Shown here: positions 26,657 through 37,116 of the stretch, one piece after another
Numbering within the stretch: position 1 is the first letter of the stretch
How the letters are laid out: every line of letters begins with the position of its first letter
Assembly: GCA_018992565.1 (NCBI GenBank)
Contig: JACVGW010000014.1
Location: 1 to 45,630 of the forward strand
Direction of reading: 5' to 3'
Length of the DNA: 45,630 nucleotides
Origin: Theionarchaea archaeon
Lineage (GTDB): Archaea; Methanobacteriota_B; Thermococci; Methanofastidiosales; SZ-28-30
Notes under the pieces: model-generated
Seen by the model: the letters and a program-made list of their open reading frames with translations, nothing else
Told to the model about the DNA's origin: nothing
Database searches by the model: none
Translations under genes and position numbers: made by a program

Positions 26657-27373
26657 ATGAACCCTGTTCATCTCCTTTGTGATCCCGAAAAGGTTGCCAG
26701 GACCGTGCTTCTCCCTGGAGATCCGAAAAGAGCTGAATGGATAGCAGATTTCTTTGACAATGCAGAAAAAGTTGCACATAACCGAGAGTTTCTCATATTC
26801 ACTGGGACATACAAGGATGTTCCTGTCTCTGTGTGCTCCACAGGAATTGGTTCTCCCTCAGCAGTTATAGCCCTGGAAGAACTCATCATGTGTGGTGCGA
26901 ATACTTTCATTAGGGTGGGGACCTGTGGTGGTCTCCAGGAAGACATCGAGATCGGGGATTTGGTTATACCCCTGGCCAGCTGCAGGGGGGAGGGAACATC
27001 CTCACGGTATGCTCCTCTTGAATTCCCTGCAGTTGCTCACCCTGATGTAGTTGCCAGTCTGAAGAAGGCAGCACCCCAGGCACATGTGGGCGTTATTTGG
27101 ACTGACGATTCCTTCTATTGTTCTCGTGCGCAGCACTGGCACTCCCTGGGGATCTTGGCAGTGGAAATGGAATGTGCATCACTGTTCGTTGTATCTATGC
27201 AGAAAAAGGTGCGGACAGGAGCACTGCTGGCGGTGGACGGGAATATTATTTTAGGAACTTGCAAGAGCCACAGAAGAGTCACTCACACTGAATTGCCTCA
27301 AGAAACAACGGCGGGGATTGAAAAAGAGATCAAGGCAGCCCTGGAAGCAGTGGTGTACGTGAGTCAGGAGTAG
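26657..27373 (+). CDS. Nucleoside phosphorylase (PNP/uridine phosphorylase family)
   Basis: This 238-residue enzyme cleaves a nucleoside with phosphate to the free base and ribose-1-phosphate. It shows the phosphate-site motif LLPGDPKRAEW near the N terminus, GIGSPSA, the GTCGGL loop, and the nucleoside-site VEMECASLF signature of the trimeric/hexameric PNP-UDP family. Such sequences include uridine phosphorylases and purine nucleoside phosphorylases. Substrate preference cannot be read with certainty, though the closeness of the GDP and EMECA motifs to archaeal uridine-type members leaves both open. The start is chosen by the TATA box. It is a single-gene unit divergent from hypF. Confidence 0.85.
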   Translation: MNPVHLLCDPEKVARTVLLPGDPKRAEWIADFFDNAEKVAHNREFLIFTGTYKDVPVSVCSTGIGSPSAVIALEELIMCGANTFIRVGTCGGLQEDIEIGDLVIPLASCRGEGTSSRYAPLEFPAVAHPDVVASLKKAAPQAHVGVIWTDDSFYCSRAQHWHSLGILAVEMECASLFVVSMQKKVRTGALLAVDGNIILGTCKSHRRVTHTELPQETTAGIEKEIKAALEAVVYVSQE

Positions 27374-27493
27374 CCATCATGTTACAGGGGGTTACCTACA
27401 CTGTAATATGCGGTTTCATGATCCCACTCTTCCCATACTGAAAAAAAAAGTTTGCTCTTAACGTGCGATTCGGCGAACAGAACACATATATTT

Positions 27494-27539
27494 ACATAGG
27501 TCAAATTGATTAAAGTAAACTTGTCATAGGTAAAATTTG
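27494..27539 (+). repeat. Direct repeat CATAGGTMAAATT upstream of ATP synthase operon
   Basis: CATAGGTCAAATT (from 27495) and CATAGGTAAAATT (from 27525) are 30 nt apart start to start, about three helical turns, and lie 70-100 nt upstream of the operon's TATA box. This is the spacing of paired activator sites. No known motif is recognised. Confidence 0.5.
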
Positions 27540-27598
27540 GGAATCATCCAGCATCAATTACCTCTTTACACAGACTCCACGCCTTTTCCAGCGAAACG

Positions 27599-27608
27599 CT
27601 TATAAATG
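27599..27608 (+). promoter_or_regulatory. TATA box of ATP synthase operon
   Basis: CTTATAAATG is centred about 28 nt before the GTG start of the first gene, ahaH, so the mRNA has almost no leader. Confidence 0.6.
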
Positions 27609-27630
27609 AATTGTCCATTACCATTTCAAG

Positions 27631-27963
27631 GTGACAGACGTGACATTGGAAGTACTCAGAGAAATCAGAGAAACAGAGGAAAAAGCTGAGAATATCATAG
27701 AAAAGGCTCGGATTGAGGCACAGAATATAATTGATGATGCCAGACAGGAAGCGGATGAATTATTTCGAAAAGAACAGGATGAGGCTCAAAAAAGTGGAGA
27801 GAGAAGAAGGAAAGAGATCATAGAGGACGCCAAAAAAGAAGCAGAAGGAATTAAACAGGATGCAGAAAGGCGGATTCAGGAAATCGCCATCATTCCAGAA
27901 AAAAAGATCAATGAAGCAGTGACAGCAATTGTCAGTAGAGTGAGAAAAGATGCCAATACCTAA
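27631..27963 (+). CDS. ahaH: A-type ATP synthase subunit H
   Basis: Subunit H forms the peripheral stalk together with E. The 110-residue protein is almost entirely charged helix with heptad-like spacing (EKAENIIEKARIEAQNIIDDARQEADELF...), as expected for the right-handed coiled coil of this subunit. It is the first gene of the nine-gene operon H-I-K-E-C-F-A-B-D. The start is a GTG placed 28 nt after the TATA box. Identification rests on composition, length and its position before the I subunit. Confidence 0.8.
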   Translation: MTDVTLEVLREIRETEEKAENIIEKARIEAQNIIDDARQEADELFRKEQDEAQKSGERRRKEIIEDAKKEAEGIKQDAERRIQEIAIIPEKKINEAVTAIVSRVRKDANT

Positions 27964-29926
27964 GATGCAGAAGGTGCACATAGTTGCCCATGCCGACCAC
28001 AAAGATGCAATCATAGAAAAGCTTCATGATGCAGGTCTCGTTGAGGTGGAAACCTTCACAGAGATACTTGAGGGTCTGCATACAGAAGATGTAGATGCAG
28101 GTGACCTCGAACGTAAGTTGGCAGATTTGAGCTATGGGATAGACTTCCTTTACACGTTCAGTGTGAAGCCTAACCTTTTGGAGAGCTTTTTTCTACCCCG
28201 CTACAAGATAGAAAAGAAGCATTATGAGGCTGTTGTTAATGAATTCGACTTTTCCATAATAGAGGAAATGAAGAACCTCGACCAGACTCTTTCTGAACTG
28301 AAAAATGAAGAGACCAGGCTCAAATCCATCATCGAACAGCTGCAGCCGTGGGAAACCCTCACTATTGCTGTGCGGGACTTTGAGACTGAGAGGACGGTTA
28401 CTGAGGTAGGGATTATCTCCACGGAGGCTGTGAGTGAAATCTTAAAGCTGGAGTACGTTCACGTTGAGATTCCATTCTCTACTGAGCGGAAGACGTGGAT
28501 GTCTGTCACGTATTTGAAAGACTACAGAGATGAGCTGGAAGAAATCTTCAGGAAGCTGGACTTCCAGAAAGTGTCACTCCCCGGAGGAAGCGAAGGAACG
28601 CCAGCAGAGACTATTGAAGAAGCGGGACATCAGATTCAGATGTTACAGAAGGAGAGGGAGAAGGTCAGAGAACGCTGTATGGTGCTTGCTGAGAGACGAA
28701 TGCATTTGATGATTGTGTATGATCACTACCTGGATATTAAGAAAAGGCATGATGTGCGCAAGGATTTTGCCAATACAGAGAAATCTTTCATCCTGCAGGG
28801 ATGGATTAGAAAAGAGGATCTTCCCGTACTGAGAAAGGAACTCTCTTTTGCAGATGAAGTAGATATTTCTAGTTACGAGCCATCTGACATAGATGATGTT
28901 CCTGTCGGGATTGAAAACAGGAGAGCGTTCAAGCCTTTTGAAGTCATCACCCGAATCTACGGGCTCCCCCTGTATAAGGAAATTGATCCCACTTTACTGC
29001 TTGCTCCCTTCTTTATTGTGTTCTTTGGATTGTGCCTCTCTGATTTTCTATATGGGGCAGCTCTCATTCTGCTTTCTGTGTTTGCCTTGAAGAAGATTAA
29101 GGTTGGACCTGATGCTGTGCTCCTGTTTAAGGTTTTGATTATGGGAGGAGTGGTCACCATGGTACTGGGCATCCTAACAGGTGGATGGGCAGGAGACCTT
29201 ACTCTATATTTGCCCGAGCAGCTTTCATTTCTGGAAAATGTCAGGCAGTCTCTCACCGTTATTAACCTGCTGGAAAATCCCATCCTCATGCTTGAGATAG
29301 CCCTGATCCTGGGATTGGTACAGGTGTGGGCAGGAATCTTAATTCGCGGATACATGAATGTGCGAGATGGTTACTACCTCGATGCCATCTTCGACCAGGG
29401 GTTGTGGCTGTTGCTGCTTCCTGCAGGTACGCTCGCCTTGATAAACAAGATGTTTGGTGTTGATGTGCCTGCAGCAGGTCTTATGCTCAATCTCTCGTTG
29501 GCTGCTCTAGTGGGGCTGGTCCTCACGCAGGGACGATATCAGAAAGCTTCCAACCCTGTTGTGGCCCTGGGAAAAAAGGCAATGGTGGGAGTGCTCAGCA
29601 TTTACAATATTTTCGGGTATCTTGGCGATGTGCTCAGCTATTCACGTATACTGGCCCTGGGGTTGGCTACAGCGGCCCTGGCTTCTGCTTTCAACATGGT
29701 GGCTGTTCAGGCTTCAGGAATAAAAATACTGGGGCCCATTATTATGGTGATGTTTCTCATTTTGCTTCACCTTTTGAATATTGTGATTTCTTCTCTGAGT
29801 GCGTTTGTGCACTCAGGAAGGCTGCAGTTTGTTGAGTATTTTACCAAGTTCCTGGAAGGAGGCGGACGCACATTCAAACCATTTGGATCTCATCCAAAAT
29901 ATATACAGATCAAAGAGGAGGACTAG
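27950..29926 (+). CDS. ahaI: A-type ATP synthase subunit I (a subunit, membrane stator)
   Basis: This is the stator through which the ion passes to the rotor. Of its 658 residues, the N-terminal ~320 form the long helical cytoplasmic arm (with coiled segments) and the rest carry about seven or eight hydrophobic spans. The last part includes the conserved SYSRILALGLATAALASAFN with the essential arginine facing the K-ring carboxylate. The start is either 27950, overlapping ahaH by 14 nt, or the ATG at 27965 just after its stop. Nothing is truncated. It is followed after 3 nt by subunit K. Confidence 0.93.
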   Translation: MPIPKMQKVHIVAHADHKDAIIEKLHDAGLVEVETFTEILEGLHTEDVDAGDLERKLADLSYGIDFLYTFSVKPNLLESFFLPRYKIEKKHYEAVVNEFDFSIIEEMKNLDQTLSELKNEETRLKSIIEQLQPWETLTIAVRDFETERTVTEVGIISTEAVSEILKLEYVHVEIPFSTERKTWMSVTYLKDYRDELEEIFRKLDFQKVSLPGGSEGTPAETIEEAGHQIQMLQKEREKVRERCMVLAERRMHLMIVYDHYLDIKKRHDVRKDFANTEKSFILQGWIRKEDLPVLRKELSFADEVDISSYEPSDIDDVPVGIENRRAFKPFEVITRIYGLPLYKEIDPTLLLAPFFIVFFGLCLSDFLYGAALILLSVFALKKIKVGPDAVLLFKVLIMGGVVTMVLGILTGGWAGDLTLYLPEQLSFLENVRQSLTVINLLENPILMLEIALILGLVQVWAGILIRGYMNVRDGYYLDAIFDQGLWLLLLPAGTLALINKMFGVDVPAAGLMLNLSLAALVGLVLTQGRYQKASNPVVALGKKAMVGVLSIYNIFGYLGDVLSYSRILALGLATAALASAFNMVAVQASGIKILGPIIMVMFLILLHLLNIVISSLSAFVHSGRLQFVEYFTKFLEGGGRTFKPFGSHPKYIQIKEED

Positions 29927-30418
<492 letters not shown>

Positions 30419-30422
30419 TTCT

Positions 30423-31007
30423 ATGGGAGTGGAAGACATCAAGAGGAAGATCATTGCAGATGCAGAAAAAGAAAAAGAGAAAATTCTAGAGGAGGCCAGG
30501 GAAAAAGCAGCCCTCATCATAGACGAAAAGCGAAACTCTGCCCGGAGAAGAAAGGAAGAGATCCTTCTGAAAGCAGAAAGCGACGGTGAACTTGAGAAGA
30601 GCAGGATTCTGACTATTGAGAAGTTGGAATCCAGGAAGAATTTGCTAGCAGCAAAGCAGGGTGTCATACAGAACGTTTTCGACACTGCATTGAAGCAGCT
30701 GTCGACCTCAGATGAATATGAAGTCCTTCTGGCAGAACGCATTCAACACGTGGCTCAAGGAGGAGAAGAAATCATTCTCTCTCCCAGAGACAGAAAGCAA
30801 TTGAGTAAGAGCTTCTTTGAGAAGGTGAATGCAACTGTGAGTCAGCCTCTGACACTGTCCAGCGAAACCAGGAACATTGTTGGAGGGTTCATATTGAAGA
30901 GAGACGACATTGAGATTAACGAAAGCTTCGACATGCGGATGCAGGAACTTCGAGATGACATGGAACGTGACGTAGCACACATTCTTTTTTCAGGTGATAA
31001 CAGGTGA
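30423..31007 (+). CDS. ahaE: A-type ATP synthase subunit E
   Basis: This is a peripheral stalk subunit of 194 residues. The first ~100 are an uninterrupted charged helix (VEDIKRKIIADAEKEKEKILEEAREKAALIIDEKR...). The C-terminal half is the mixed alpha/beta head (including TVSQPLTLSSETRNIVGGFIL) that contacts the A/B hexamer. It pairs with subunit H. The next gene's GTG overlaps its TGA by 4 nt (GTGA), and it begins 4 nt after subunit K. No anomalies were seen. Confidence 0.9.
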   Translation: MGVEDIKRKIIADAEKEKEKILEEAREKAALIIDEKRNSARRRKEEILLKAESDGELEKSRILTIEKLESRKNLLAAKQGVIQNVFDTALKQLSTSDEYEVLLAERIQHVAQGGEEIILSPRDRKQLSKSFFEKVNATVSQPLTLSSETRNIVGGFILKRDDIEINESFDMRMQELRDDMERDVAHILFSGDNR

Positions 31008-31978
31008 CGGGCTCAAAGTATGCCTATGCATTTGGAAGGATAAAGGCTCTTGAAGTGGGACTGATCGATGCATCACAGCTCAAGAGGATGATAGATGCAC
31101 GCACAGCACAGGATGCAGTAAAGATTGTGGCAGAGACACCATATGGAAGTTATCTCTCTGAAAATCCAGACATACCAGACATTGAGCGTGCTATCCTTCA
31201 GGAATTGGAAAGAACCTACCAGATCATAGCTAAGATCTCGCCTGACAAAGCGATTACTGATCTTCTTCAGCTTAAGTATGATATACACAACCTCAAGATC
31301 ATACTGAAGTCCCAGATTACTGGACATGACCTGTCCCATCTGCTGGTGCCCCTGGGGAGGGAGGGCCCTGTTGCGTTGAGGGCAGCATGTGATGGAGATA
31401 TGAAGGCAGTATCCCCTGAAATAGCACACGTCATTCAGAAATCACTCTCCCTCTATCAGGAGAGTGGGGATTTTCAAAAAGTCCAGTTCTTTCTGGATAG
31501 GGAGCACTCTCGATTGCTCAGTGAGGGGCTTGCTACAACCCCTTTTCTGCAGAAATACTCTGCCTATGCAGTTGATCTGGAGAATATTCGTAACTTCATC
31601 AGAGCAGAAAAGATGGGAATCAAGTTTGCAGAAGTCTTCTTATCAGGAGGGACGTTAGCGCTGGCATCCTTTTCTGAAATAAAGGATCAGGCAGCTGACT
31701 ACTTCATGGAATCCACCAGGAATTCTGACTTTGCCAGTGTGGTGCATGAGGGGCTCACGGCATATCAAGAGACAGGTTCACTCGCTCGCTACGAGACATT
31801 GGTGGATAATTTTCTGATGGAATACATGAAGAAAGCAAAGACATACTCCCTCTCTCTTGAGCCGGTGATAGGGTACCTCTTTGCCAAAGAACGTGAGGCA
31901 AAGGTGGTAAGACAGATACTCATTTCCAAGATGAAAGGTATCGAGGTTACAGGAAGGGTGAGTGACGTTTATGAATAA
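31004..31978 (+). CDS. ahaC: A-type ATP synthase subunit C
   Basis: Subunit C (the V-type d homologue) is the funnel that couples the central shaft to the K ring. The 324-residue, all-helical protein begins SKYAYAFGRIKALEVGLI and contains the repeated LKYDIHNLKIILKSQ, VDLENIRNFIRAEKMG and the C-terminal EPVIGYLFAKEREAKVVRQILISKMKG, which are family landmarks. It starts with GTG overlapping ahaE's stop by 4 nt and ends overlapping ahaF by 8 nt, so it is tightly co-translated. Confidence 0.92.
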   Translation: MTGSKYAYAFGRIKALEVGLIDASQLKRMIDARTAQDAVKIVAETPYGSYLSENPDIPDIERAILQELERTYQIIAKISPDKAITDLLQLKYDIHNLKIILKSQITGHDLSHLLVPLGREGPVALRAACDGDMKAVSPEIAHVIQKSLSLYQESGDFQKVQFFLDREHSRLLSEGLATTPFLQKYSAYAVDLENIRNFIRAEKMGIKFAEVFLSGGTLALASFSEIKDQAADYFMESTRNSDFASVVHEGLTAYQETGSLARYETLVDNFLMEYMKKAKTYSLSLEPVIGYLFAKEREAKVVRQILISKMKGIEVTGRVSDVYE

Positions 31979-32288
31979 GATAGCAATGATATCAGATAGA
32001 GAAACCGGACTGATCTTTAAGAACATGGGAATTGACAGTCTGGAGGCTGAAAGCCCGGAGAAAGCCTCTGTATTGTTGAGAGAGAATGCCAAGGAATACG
32101 GCATTATCTTCATCACTGAAGATCTGGCTTTACAGATTGCAGATACTATTGAGGAATATTCATCTTCAAGCCTTCCTGCAGTAATTGAAATACCTTCATT
32201 TGAGGGCCCTAAAGGGTTGGGCAGAATGAAGATGAAGCGCATCTGCGAAAAAGCTGCTGGTGCTGATATTCTCTTTAAGGAGGAATAA
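31971..32288 (+). CDS. ahaF: A-type ATP synthase subunit F
   Basis: This is a central-shaft subunit of 105 residues with a Rossmann-like N-terminal domain ([21 protein letters not shown] ... [18 protein letters not shown] ... [12 protein letters not shown]) and a C-terminal helix that inserts into the hexamer. The ATG at 31971 overlaps the end of ahaC (TAA at 31976-31978). A three-codon longer GTG start at 31962 is possible but less like the family. It precedes subunit A, which has an AGGAGG site right at the end of this gene. Confidence 0.88.
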   Translation: MNKIAMISDRETGLIFKNMGIDSLEAESPEKASVLLRENAKEYGIIFITEDLALQIADTIEEYSSSSLPAVIEIPSFEGPKGLGRMKMKRICEKAAGADILFKEE

Positions 32289-32290
32289 TC

Positions 32291-34033
32291 ATGGGTACAA
32301 TTATCAAGGTGTCGGGGCCTGTGGTGGTGGCAGATAACATGGAAAATGCCCGAATGTACGATGTGTGCAGGGTGGCAGACGAACGCCTGATCGGCGAGAT
32401 CATTGAGCTACGAGGCGATAAGGCCACCATTCAGGTATACGAAGAGACAGCAGGACTAGGCCCGGGAGATCCCGTTGAATCCACAGGAAAACCATTAAGC
32501 GTGGAACTGGGTCCGGGAATGATTGAATCTATTTATGATGGAATACAGAGGCCTTTGGATGTGATCAGAGACAGAATTGGGCCTCATATCAAAAGAGGAA
32601 TCGAACAACCCGGTATTGACAGGAAGAAAAAGTGGGAGTTCCGCCCCTCACTAAAAAAGGGACAGAAAGTCGTGAGCGGGGATGTCCTGGGAGTTGTGCA
32701 GGAGGGTCCCTTGGTGAGCCACAGAATTCTGGTTCCCATAGGGGTGGAAGGAGAGATCAAAGAGATCTTTTCTGGCACCTTCACTGTGGAGGAGACTGTT
32801 GCGACTCTCAACGACACAGCCGTGTCAATGCTTCAAAAGTGGCCAGTCCGAAAGGGGAGGCCATACAGGGAGAAGTTGCCACCTTCCAACCCGCTGGTAA
32901 CAGGGCAGCGCATCATCGATACCTTCTTCCCCATGGCCAAAGGTGGAACTGCGTGCTGCCCAGGACCTTTTGGATCGGGCAAAACAGTGACGCAGCACCA
33001 GCTGGCGAAATGGGCAGAGGCAGATATCATATTCTTCGTGGGATGCGGAGAACGAGGCAATGAGATGGCAGAAGTACTGCGGGAATTCCCCGGACTACAG
33101 GACCCCAAGAGTGGAGAGCCCCTGATGAAGAGGACAGTGCTGGTGGCCAATACCTCAGATATGCCTGTGGCAGCCAGAGAAGCTTCCATTTACACAGGGA
33201 TTACCCTGGCAGAGTACTTCAGGGACATGGGGTATTCAGTGGCACTGATGGCAGATTCTACGTCCCGGTGGGCTGAAGCACTGCGAGAGATATCCGGGCG
33301 ACTGGAAGAAATGCCAGGTGAAGAGGGCTATCCTGCATATCTGGCTTCCCGATTGGCCGAATTCTATGAACGCGCAGGTAAGGTGGTGACACTGGGGTCT
33401 GAGTACAGAGAAGGCTCGTTGTCTGTAATTGGAGCTGTTTCTCCTCCCGGTGGGGACTTCTCAGAGCCTGTGACCCAGGCCACGCTGCGGATTACCAAAG
33501 TGTTCTGGGGCCTGGACGCACGATTGGCCTTTGCCAGGCACTTCCCGGCCATCGACTGGTTGCAGAGCTATTCACTGTACCTGGATGATGTGAAAGACTG
33601 GTGGACCGAGAATGTTTCAGGGAAGTGGAGAGACTACCGAGATGAAGCCATGCGTATCTTGCAGGAAGAAGCTGAACTGGAAGAGATTGTACGGCTGGTA
33701 GGAGTAGAAGCCCTGTCCAGCAGGGACCGGCTGTTGCTTGAGACAGCCAAATCACTGCGAGAGGATTTCCTCCACCAGAATGCATACCATGAAATCGACA
33801 CCTACACGTCTTCAGAAAAGCAGTTTGCCATGCTGTCACTTATCCTTGACCTGCATCACTGGGCTCTGGATGCATTGAGCAGGGGTGCACCCATCAAGGA
33901 CCTACTGGAATTAAAAGACAGGGAAGAGATAGCCAAACTCAAGTTTGTTTCAGAAGATGAATTTCCCAAGGCATTGGAGAAGCTGAGGGAACGAATGCGT
34001 ACTACAGTGCAGTCCATGAAGGGAGGAGATTAA
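32291..34033 (+). CDS. ahaA: A-type ATP synthase catalytic subunit A
   Basis: This is the catalytic subunit of 580 residues. A beta-barrel N domain ([16 protein letters not shown]) is followed by the non-homologous ~90-residue bulge region, the P-loop GPFGSGKT (225-232), the catalytic GCGERGNEM, the [12 protein letters not shown] block, and the helical C domain. It has no intein, unlike some archaeal A subunits. A strong Shine-Dalgarno (AGGAGG, 32279-32284) lies in the short gap after ahaF. Gene order F-A-B-D is as in Methanosarcina. Confidence 0.97.
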   Translation: MGTIIKVSGPVVVADNMENARMYDVCRVADERLIGEIIELRGDKATIQVYEETAGLGPGDPVESTGKPLSVELGPGMIESIYDGIQRPLDVIRDRIGPHIKRGIEQPGIDRKKKWEFRPSLKKGQKVVSGDVLGVVQEGPLVSHRILVPIGVEGEIKEIFSGTFTVEETVATLNDTAVSMLQKWPVRKGRPYREKLPPSNPLVTGQRIIDTFFPMAKGGTACCPGPFGSGKTVTQHQLAKWAEADIIFFVGCGERGNEMAEVLREFPGLQDPKSGEPLMKRTVLVANTSDMPVAAREASIYTGITLAEYFRDMGYSVALMADSTSRWAEALREISGRLEEMPGEEGYPAYLASRLAEFYERAGKVVTLGSEYREGSLSVIGAVSPPGGDFSEPVTQATLRITKVFWGLDARLAFARHFPAIDWLQSYSLYLDDVKDWWTENVSGKWRDYRDEAMRILQEEAELEEIVRLVGVEALSSRDRLLLETAKSLREDFLHQNAYHEIDTYTSSEKQFAMLSLILDLHHWALDALSRGAPIKDLLELKDREEIAKLKFVSEDEFPKALEKLRERMRTTVQSMKGGD

Positions 34034-35446
34034 ATGCCCAAAGAATACAGGACCATTTCTGAGATAGCAGGCCCCCTGATGGTAGTAGAAAAGATTGAAG
34101 GAGTGAAATACGGGGAACTTGTGGAGATTGAAATCCCTTCTGGAGAGAAGAGGAGAGGCCGTGTCCTGGAAGTGGAAGTAGGTAAGGCACTGGTGCAGAT
34201 TTTTGAAGGTTCTTCGGAGCTTGATGTAAACCAGACCAAGGTGCGATTCCTGGGCAAGGGAATTGAGCTGGCTGTATCCCAGGACATGCTGGGGCGCGTG
34301 TTTTCTGGATTGGGAGAACCCATCGACAGGGGTCCCAGGATTATCCCTGAAGATCGCCTGGACATTTCTGGAAGCCCCATCAACCCATATGCTCGCGATT
34401 ACCCCATAGACTTTATTCAGACCGGTATATCTGCTATTGACGGGATGAATTCTCTGGTGCGAGGACAGAAGCTCCCCATTTTCTCTGGATCAGGACTGCC
34501 TCACGCTGCCATTGCTGCCCAGATTGCCAGGCAGTCCAGAGTGCTTAAAGCAGAGGAAGAATTTGCTGTGGTCTTTGGAGCCATGGGAGTCACCTTTGAA
34601 GAGGCCAATTACTTCATTTCAGATTTCAGAAAAACAGGAGCTATAGAACGGTCGGTAGTGTTTATCAACCTGGCAGATGACCCAGCTGTGGAGCGAATCT
34701 CAACTCCCCGGATGGCTTTGACTGCAGCAGAGTACCTGGCTTTCACCCTGGACATGCACGTTCTGGTCATTCTGACTGACATGACCAATTACTGCGAAGC
34801 TCTACGAGAGATCTCTGCAGCCCGAATGGAAGTCCCGGGAAGGAGAGGTTATCCAGGATACATGTATACTGACCTGGCCACTATTTATGAGAGAGCAGGT
34901 AGAATAAAAGGCAAGAAGGGATCGATTACCTCCTTTCCCATTCTGTCCATGCCAGAGGATGATATTACTCATCCCATACCAGACCTCACTGGCTATATTA
35001 CAGAAGGACAGATTTTCTTGAGCAGGGAACTGCACAGAAAAGGTATTTATCCGCCTATCGATGTGCTTCCTTCACTGTCTCGTCTAAAAGACCTGGGTAT
35101 TGGCATAGTCAAGGAAACAGGGGAAGTGAGAACCAGAGAAGATCACCCTGATGTTTTGAACCAGTTGTATGCTGCCTATGCCAGAGGAAAGGAAGCGAGA
35201 GAACTGGCAGTGATTCTGGGTGAAGCCGCCTTGACCGACATTGACAAGAAGTTCCTGGGATTTGCAGACCAGTTTGAGCAGAGATTTGTGGCTCAAGGGG
35301 ATCACGAGAACAGGACTATTGAGCAGACCCTGGATATTGGTTGGGATCTTCTGACCATGCTTCCAGAAGGAGAATTAAAGCGTATCAGGCCGGAATACAT
35401 CGAGAAATATCTGAAACCATTGAAGAAGTCCAAAGAAGGAGCATAA
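34034..35446 (+). CDS. ahaB: A-type ATP synthase regulatory subunit B
   Basis: This is the non-catalytic nucleotide-binding subunit of 470 residues. It has the N-terminal barrel ([25 protein letters not shown]), [25 protein letters not shown] at the place of a P-loop (the degenerate SGSGLPH replaces GxxxxGKT, as is normal for B), [17 protein letters not shown], and SYLSR-equivalent segments. Together with A it forms the A3B3 head. It directly abuts ahaA and is followed by ahaD after one nucleotide. Nothing is unusual. Confidence 0.96.
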   Translation: MPKEYRTISEIAGPLMVVEKIEGVKYGELVEIEIPSGEKRRGRVLEVEVGKALVQIFEGSSELDVNQTKVRFLGKGIELAVSQDMLGRVFSGLGEPIDRGPRIIPEDRLDISGSPINPYARDYPIDFIQTGISAIDGMNSLVRGQKLPIFSGSGLPHAAIAAQIARQSRVLKAEEEFAVVFGAMGVTFEEANYFISDFRKTGAIERSVVFINLADDPAVERISTPRMALTAAEYLAFTLDMHVLVILTDMTNYCEALREISAARMEVPGRRGYPGYMYTDLATIYERAGRIKGKKGSITSFPILSMPEDDITHPIPDLTGYITEGQIFLSRELHRKGIYPPIDVLPSLSRLKDLGIGIVKETGEVRTREDHPDVLNQLYAAYARGKEARELAVILGEAALTDIDKKFLGFADQFEQRFVAQGDHENRTIEQTLDIGWDLLTMLPEGELKRIRPEYIEKYLKPLKKSKEGA

Positions 35447-35447
35447 C

Positions 35448-36065
35448 ATGGCAAAGGTTAATGCAACTCGAATGGAACTATTGAAACTGAAAAAACGGGT
35501 CAAGCTAGCCAAGAGAGGACACAAGCTGCTCAAGGATAAACGAGATGAACTCATGAAGCAGTTCCTCTCTCTTATTCACAGGAACAGGGAACTGCGGGAA
35601 GATATTGAACGGGAAATCGCAGTGGTATACCGCACCTTCATGTCAGCCCGTTCTTTGATGTCCCCTGAAATGCTGGAAGAAGCCCTTATGCTCCCTAAAG
35701 CACGCCTCAACGTGGAGATTGGTACCCGGCTTATTATGAGTGTCCAGGTTCCCCAGATCGCCATGTCACAGGAAGGAGAAGGCATCCTCTCCTACGGGCT
35801 GTACAATGTCCCATCAGAGCTTGATGAGTCACTGGATGCACTGCAAACCCTGATGCCAAAATTAATTCAGCTGGCTGAAATGGAAAAATCGCTGGAGCTC
35901 CTTGCAGCGGAAATCGAGAAAACCAGGAGACGGGTCAATGCTCTGGAATATGTATTGATACCAGAGCTGGAAAGTACTGCTGGATTTATTGAGATGAAGC
36001 TCGACGAGATGGAACGTTCAGCACTCACTACCCTGATGAGTATCACAGGAAAACTGAGAGAGTAA
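35448..36065 (+). CDS. ahaD: A-type ATP synthase subunit D
   Basis: This is the central rotor shaft, 205 residues, built of two long antiparallel helices. The start MAKVNATRMELLKLKKRVKLAKRGHKLLKDKRDELM is the family signature; the C-terminal helix (RRVNALEYVLIPELESTAGFIEMKLDEMER) is equally typical. It is the last gene of the operon. The next gene (AbrB/PhoU-like) has its own TATA box 70 nt downstream, so transcription need not continue. Confidence 0.94.
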   Translation: MAKVNATRMELLKLKKRVKLAKRGHKLLKDKRDELMKQFLSLIHRNRELREDIEREIAVVYRTFMSARSLMSPEMLEEALMLPKARLNVEIGTRLIMSVQVPQIAMSQEGEGILSYGLYNVPSELDESLDALQTLMPKLIQLAEMEKSLELLAAEIEKTRRRVNALEYVLIPELESTAGFIEMKLDEMERSALTTLMSITGKLRE

Positions 36066-36104
36066 GAAGCGTTGCAGTGCAATTCTGTCTGCTGTGATAC
36101 GAAC

Positions 36105-36114
36105 CCTTTTATTG
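36105..36114 (+). promoter_or_regulatory. TATA box of AbrB/PhoU-like gene
   Basis: CCCTTTTATT is centred about 25 nt before the ATG at 36135 and refutes the longer frame beginning 36072. Confidence 0.5.
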
Positions 36115-36134
36115 TTACACCCCCTTTGAAGAAC

Positions 36135-37091
36135 ATGGAGATCCGCAAGTTGCAGTGCACCGGAGGCGGCACGTACATTTTGTCATTACCCAAGAAGTGG
36201 ATAGAGAAGTATTCTTTGCAAAAAGGGGATAGTTTCGGCTTATTTGAGCAAGAGAACGGACTGTTTATAACTCCAAAATTTGAAGAAAGAAAGGAAAAGC
36301 AGGTGGAGATTACTGCAGACGAATTTGTGGCCAGAAAAATCATGACTTCCTACACGTACGGCTATTCTTCGCTCTCCATTACTGGCAACCTCACCAATGA
36401 GGTCAGGTCTCAGATTCGAAAGACAGTGGATACCTTGCTGGGATACGAGATAATTGATGAAAAAGAGAACGCGATATTTGTCCAGGACTTACTGAACCCC
36501 TCAGAACTCACTACTGAGAAGGCTCTCAAGAGAGAGTATTTTCTGGCTTCCAGCATGCACAGAGACCTGAACAAAGCTATATCCTCTCATGTTTTCTGGC
36601 TGGCACATGACATTATTATAAGGGACTCTGAAGTGGACAAGTTATATTTCCTGATTGTGAGGCAGCTGAGATCAGCTCTCCAGAATACGGGATTTGCAGA
36701 ACGAGTGGGTGTTTCCCCTCTTGAATGCCTGGATTTCCGCATTGTTGCCAAGAACGTGGAGGAAATAGGGGATTCAGCAGAGACCGCATCCCGCAATCTT
36801 CTTGAGGTTGATTCCATGAGGGACGATATTGCAGAAGACATGGTCAGCTTCAGCGAGCTTGCCTTCTTGATGCATGAGGCAGCATTCAGAGCCTTCCTGG
36901 ATGCAGATAGGGCAAAGGCAAACCTTGTCATTGAGAAGCTCGAAGAAGTTGCAGCGCGGAAGGAAGAACTTGATGAGAAGATTCTGAAAGCTGAACAGGC
37001 AGTACTCCTGGGGAATATTGTAGAGAATATCCAGATTATCTGTGAAAAGGGGAGCGATATAGCAGACCTTGTATTCACTCCGGAAGACTGA
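36135..37091 (+). CDS. PhoU-like regulator with N-terminal AbrB/SpoVT DNA-binding domain
   Basis: This 318-residue protein opens with an AbrB-type swapped-hairpin domain (MEIRKLQCTGGGTYILSLPKKWIEKYSLQKGDSFGLFEQENG-type start, residues 1-45). Two PhoU-like helical bundles follow, with ESMHRDL-like and DIAEDMVSFSELAFLMHEAAFRAF segments. Archaeal proteins of this form are taken to be phosphate-uptake regulators, but no pst genes are adjacent. It is convergent with the flavoprotein gene and lies downstream of the ATP synthase. A link to phosphate would fit the cDPG pathway elsewhere in the window, but this is inference. The start is fixed by a TATA box. Confidence 0.8.
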   Translation: MEIRKLQCTGGGTYILSLPKKWIEKYSLQKGDSFGLFEQENGLFITPKFEERKEKQVEITADEFVARKIMTSYTYGYSSLSITGNLTNEVRSQIRKTVDTLLGYEIIDEKENAIFVQDLLNPSELTTEKALKREYFLASSMHRDLNKAISSHVFWLAHDIIIRDSEVDKLYFLIVRQLRSALQNTGFAERVGVSPLECLDFRIVAKNVEEIGDSAETASRNLLEVDSMRDDIAEDMVSFSELAFLMHEAAFRAFLDADRAKANLVIEKLEEVAARKEELDEKILKAEQAVLLGNIVENIQIICEKGSDIADLVFTPED

Positions 37092-37116
37092 CGCAAAAGA
37101 GTAAGAAAAGAGAAGG

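Noticed and set aside
32291-34033. Possible intein in the catalytic ATP synthase subunit
   Set aside because: Length (580 residues) and the continuous P-loop region show none.
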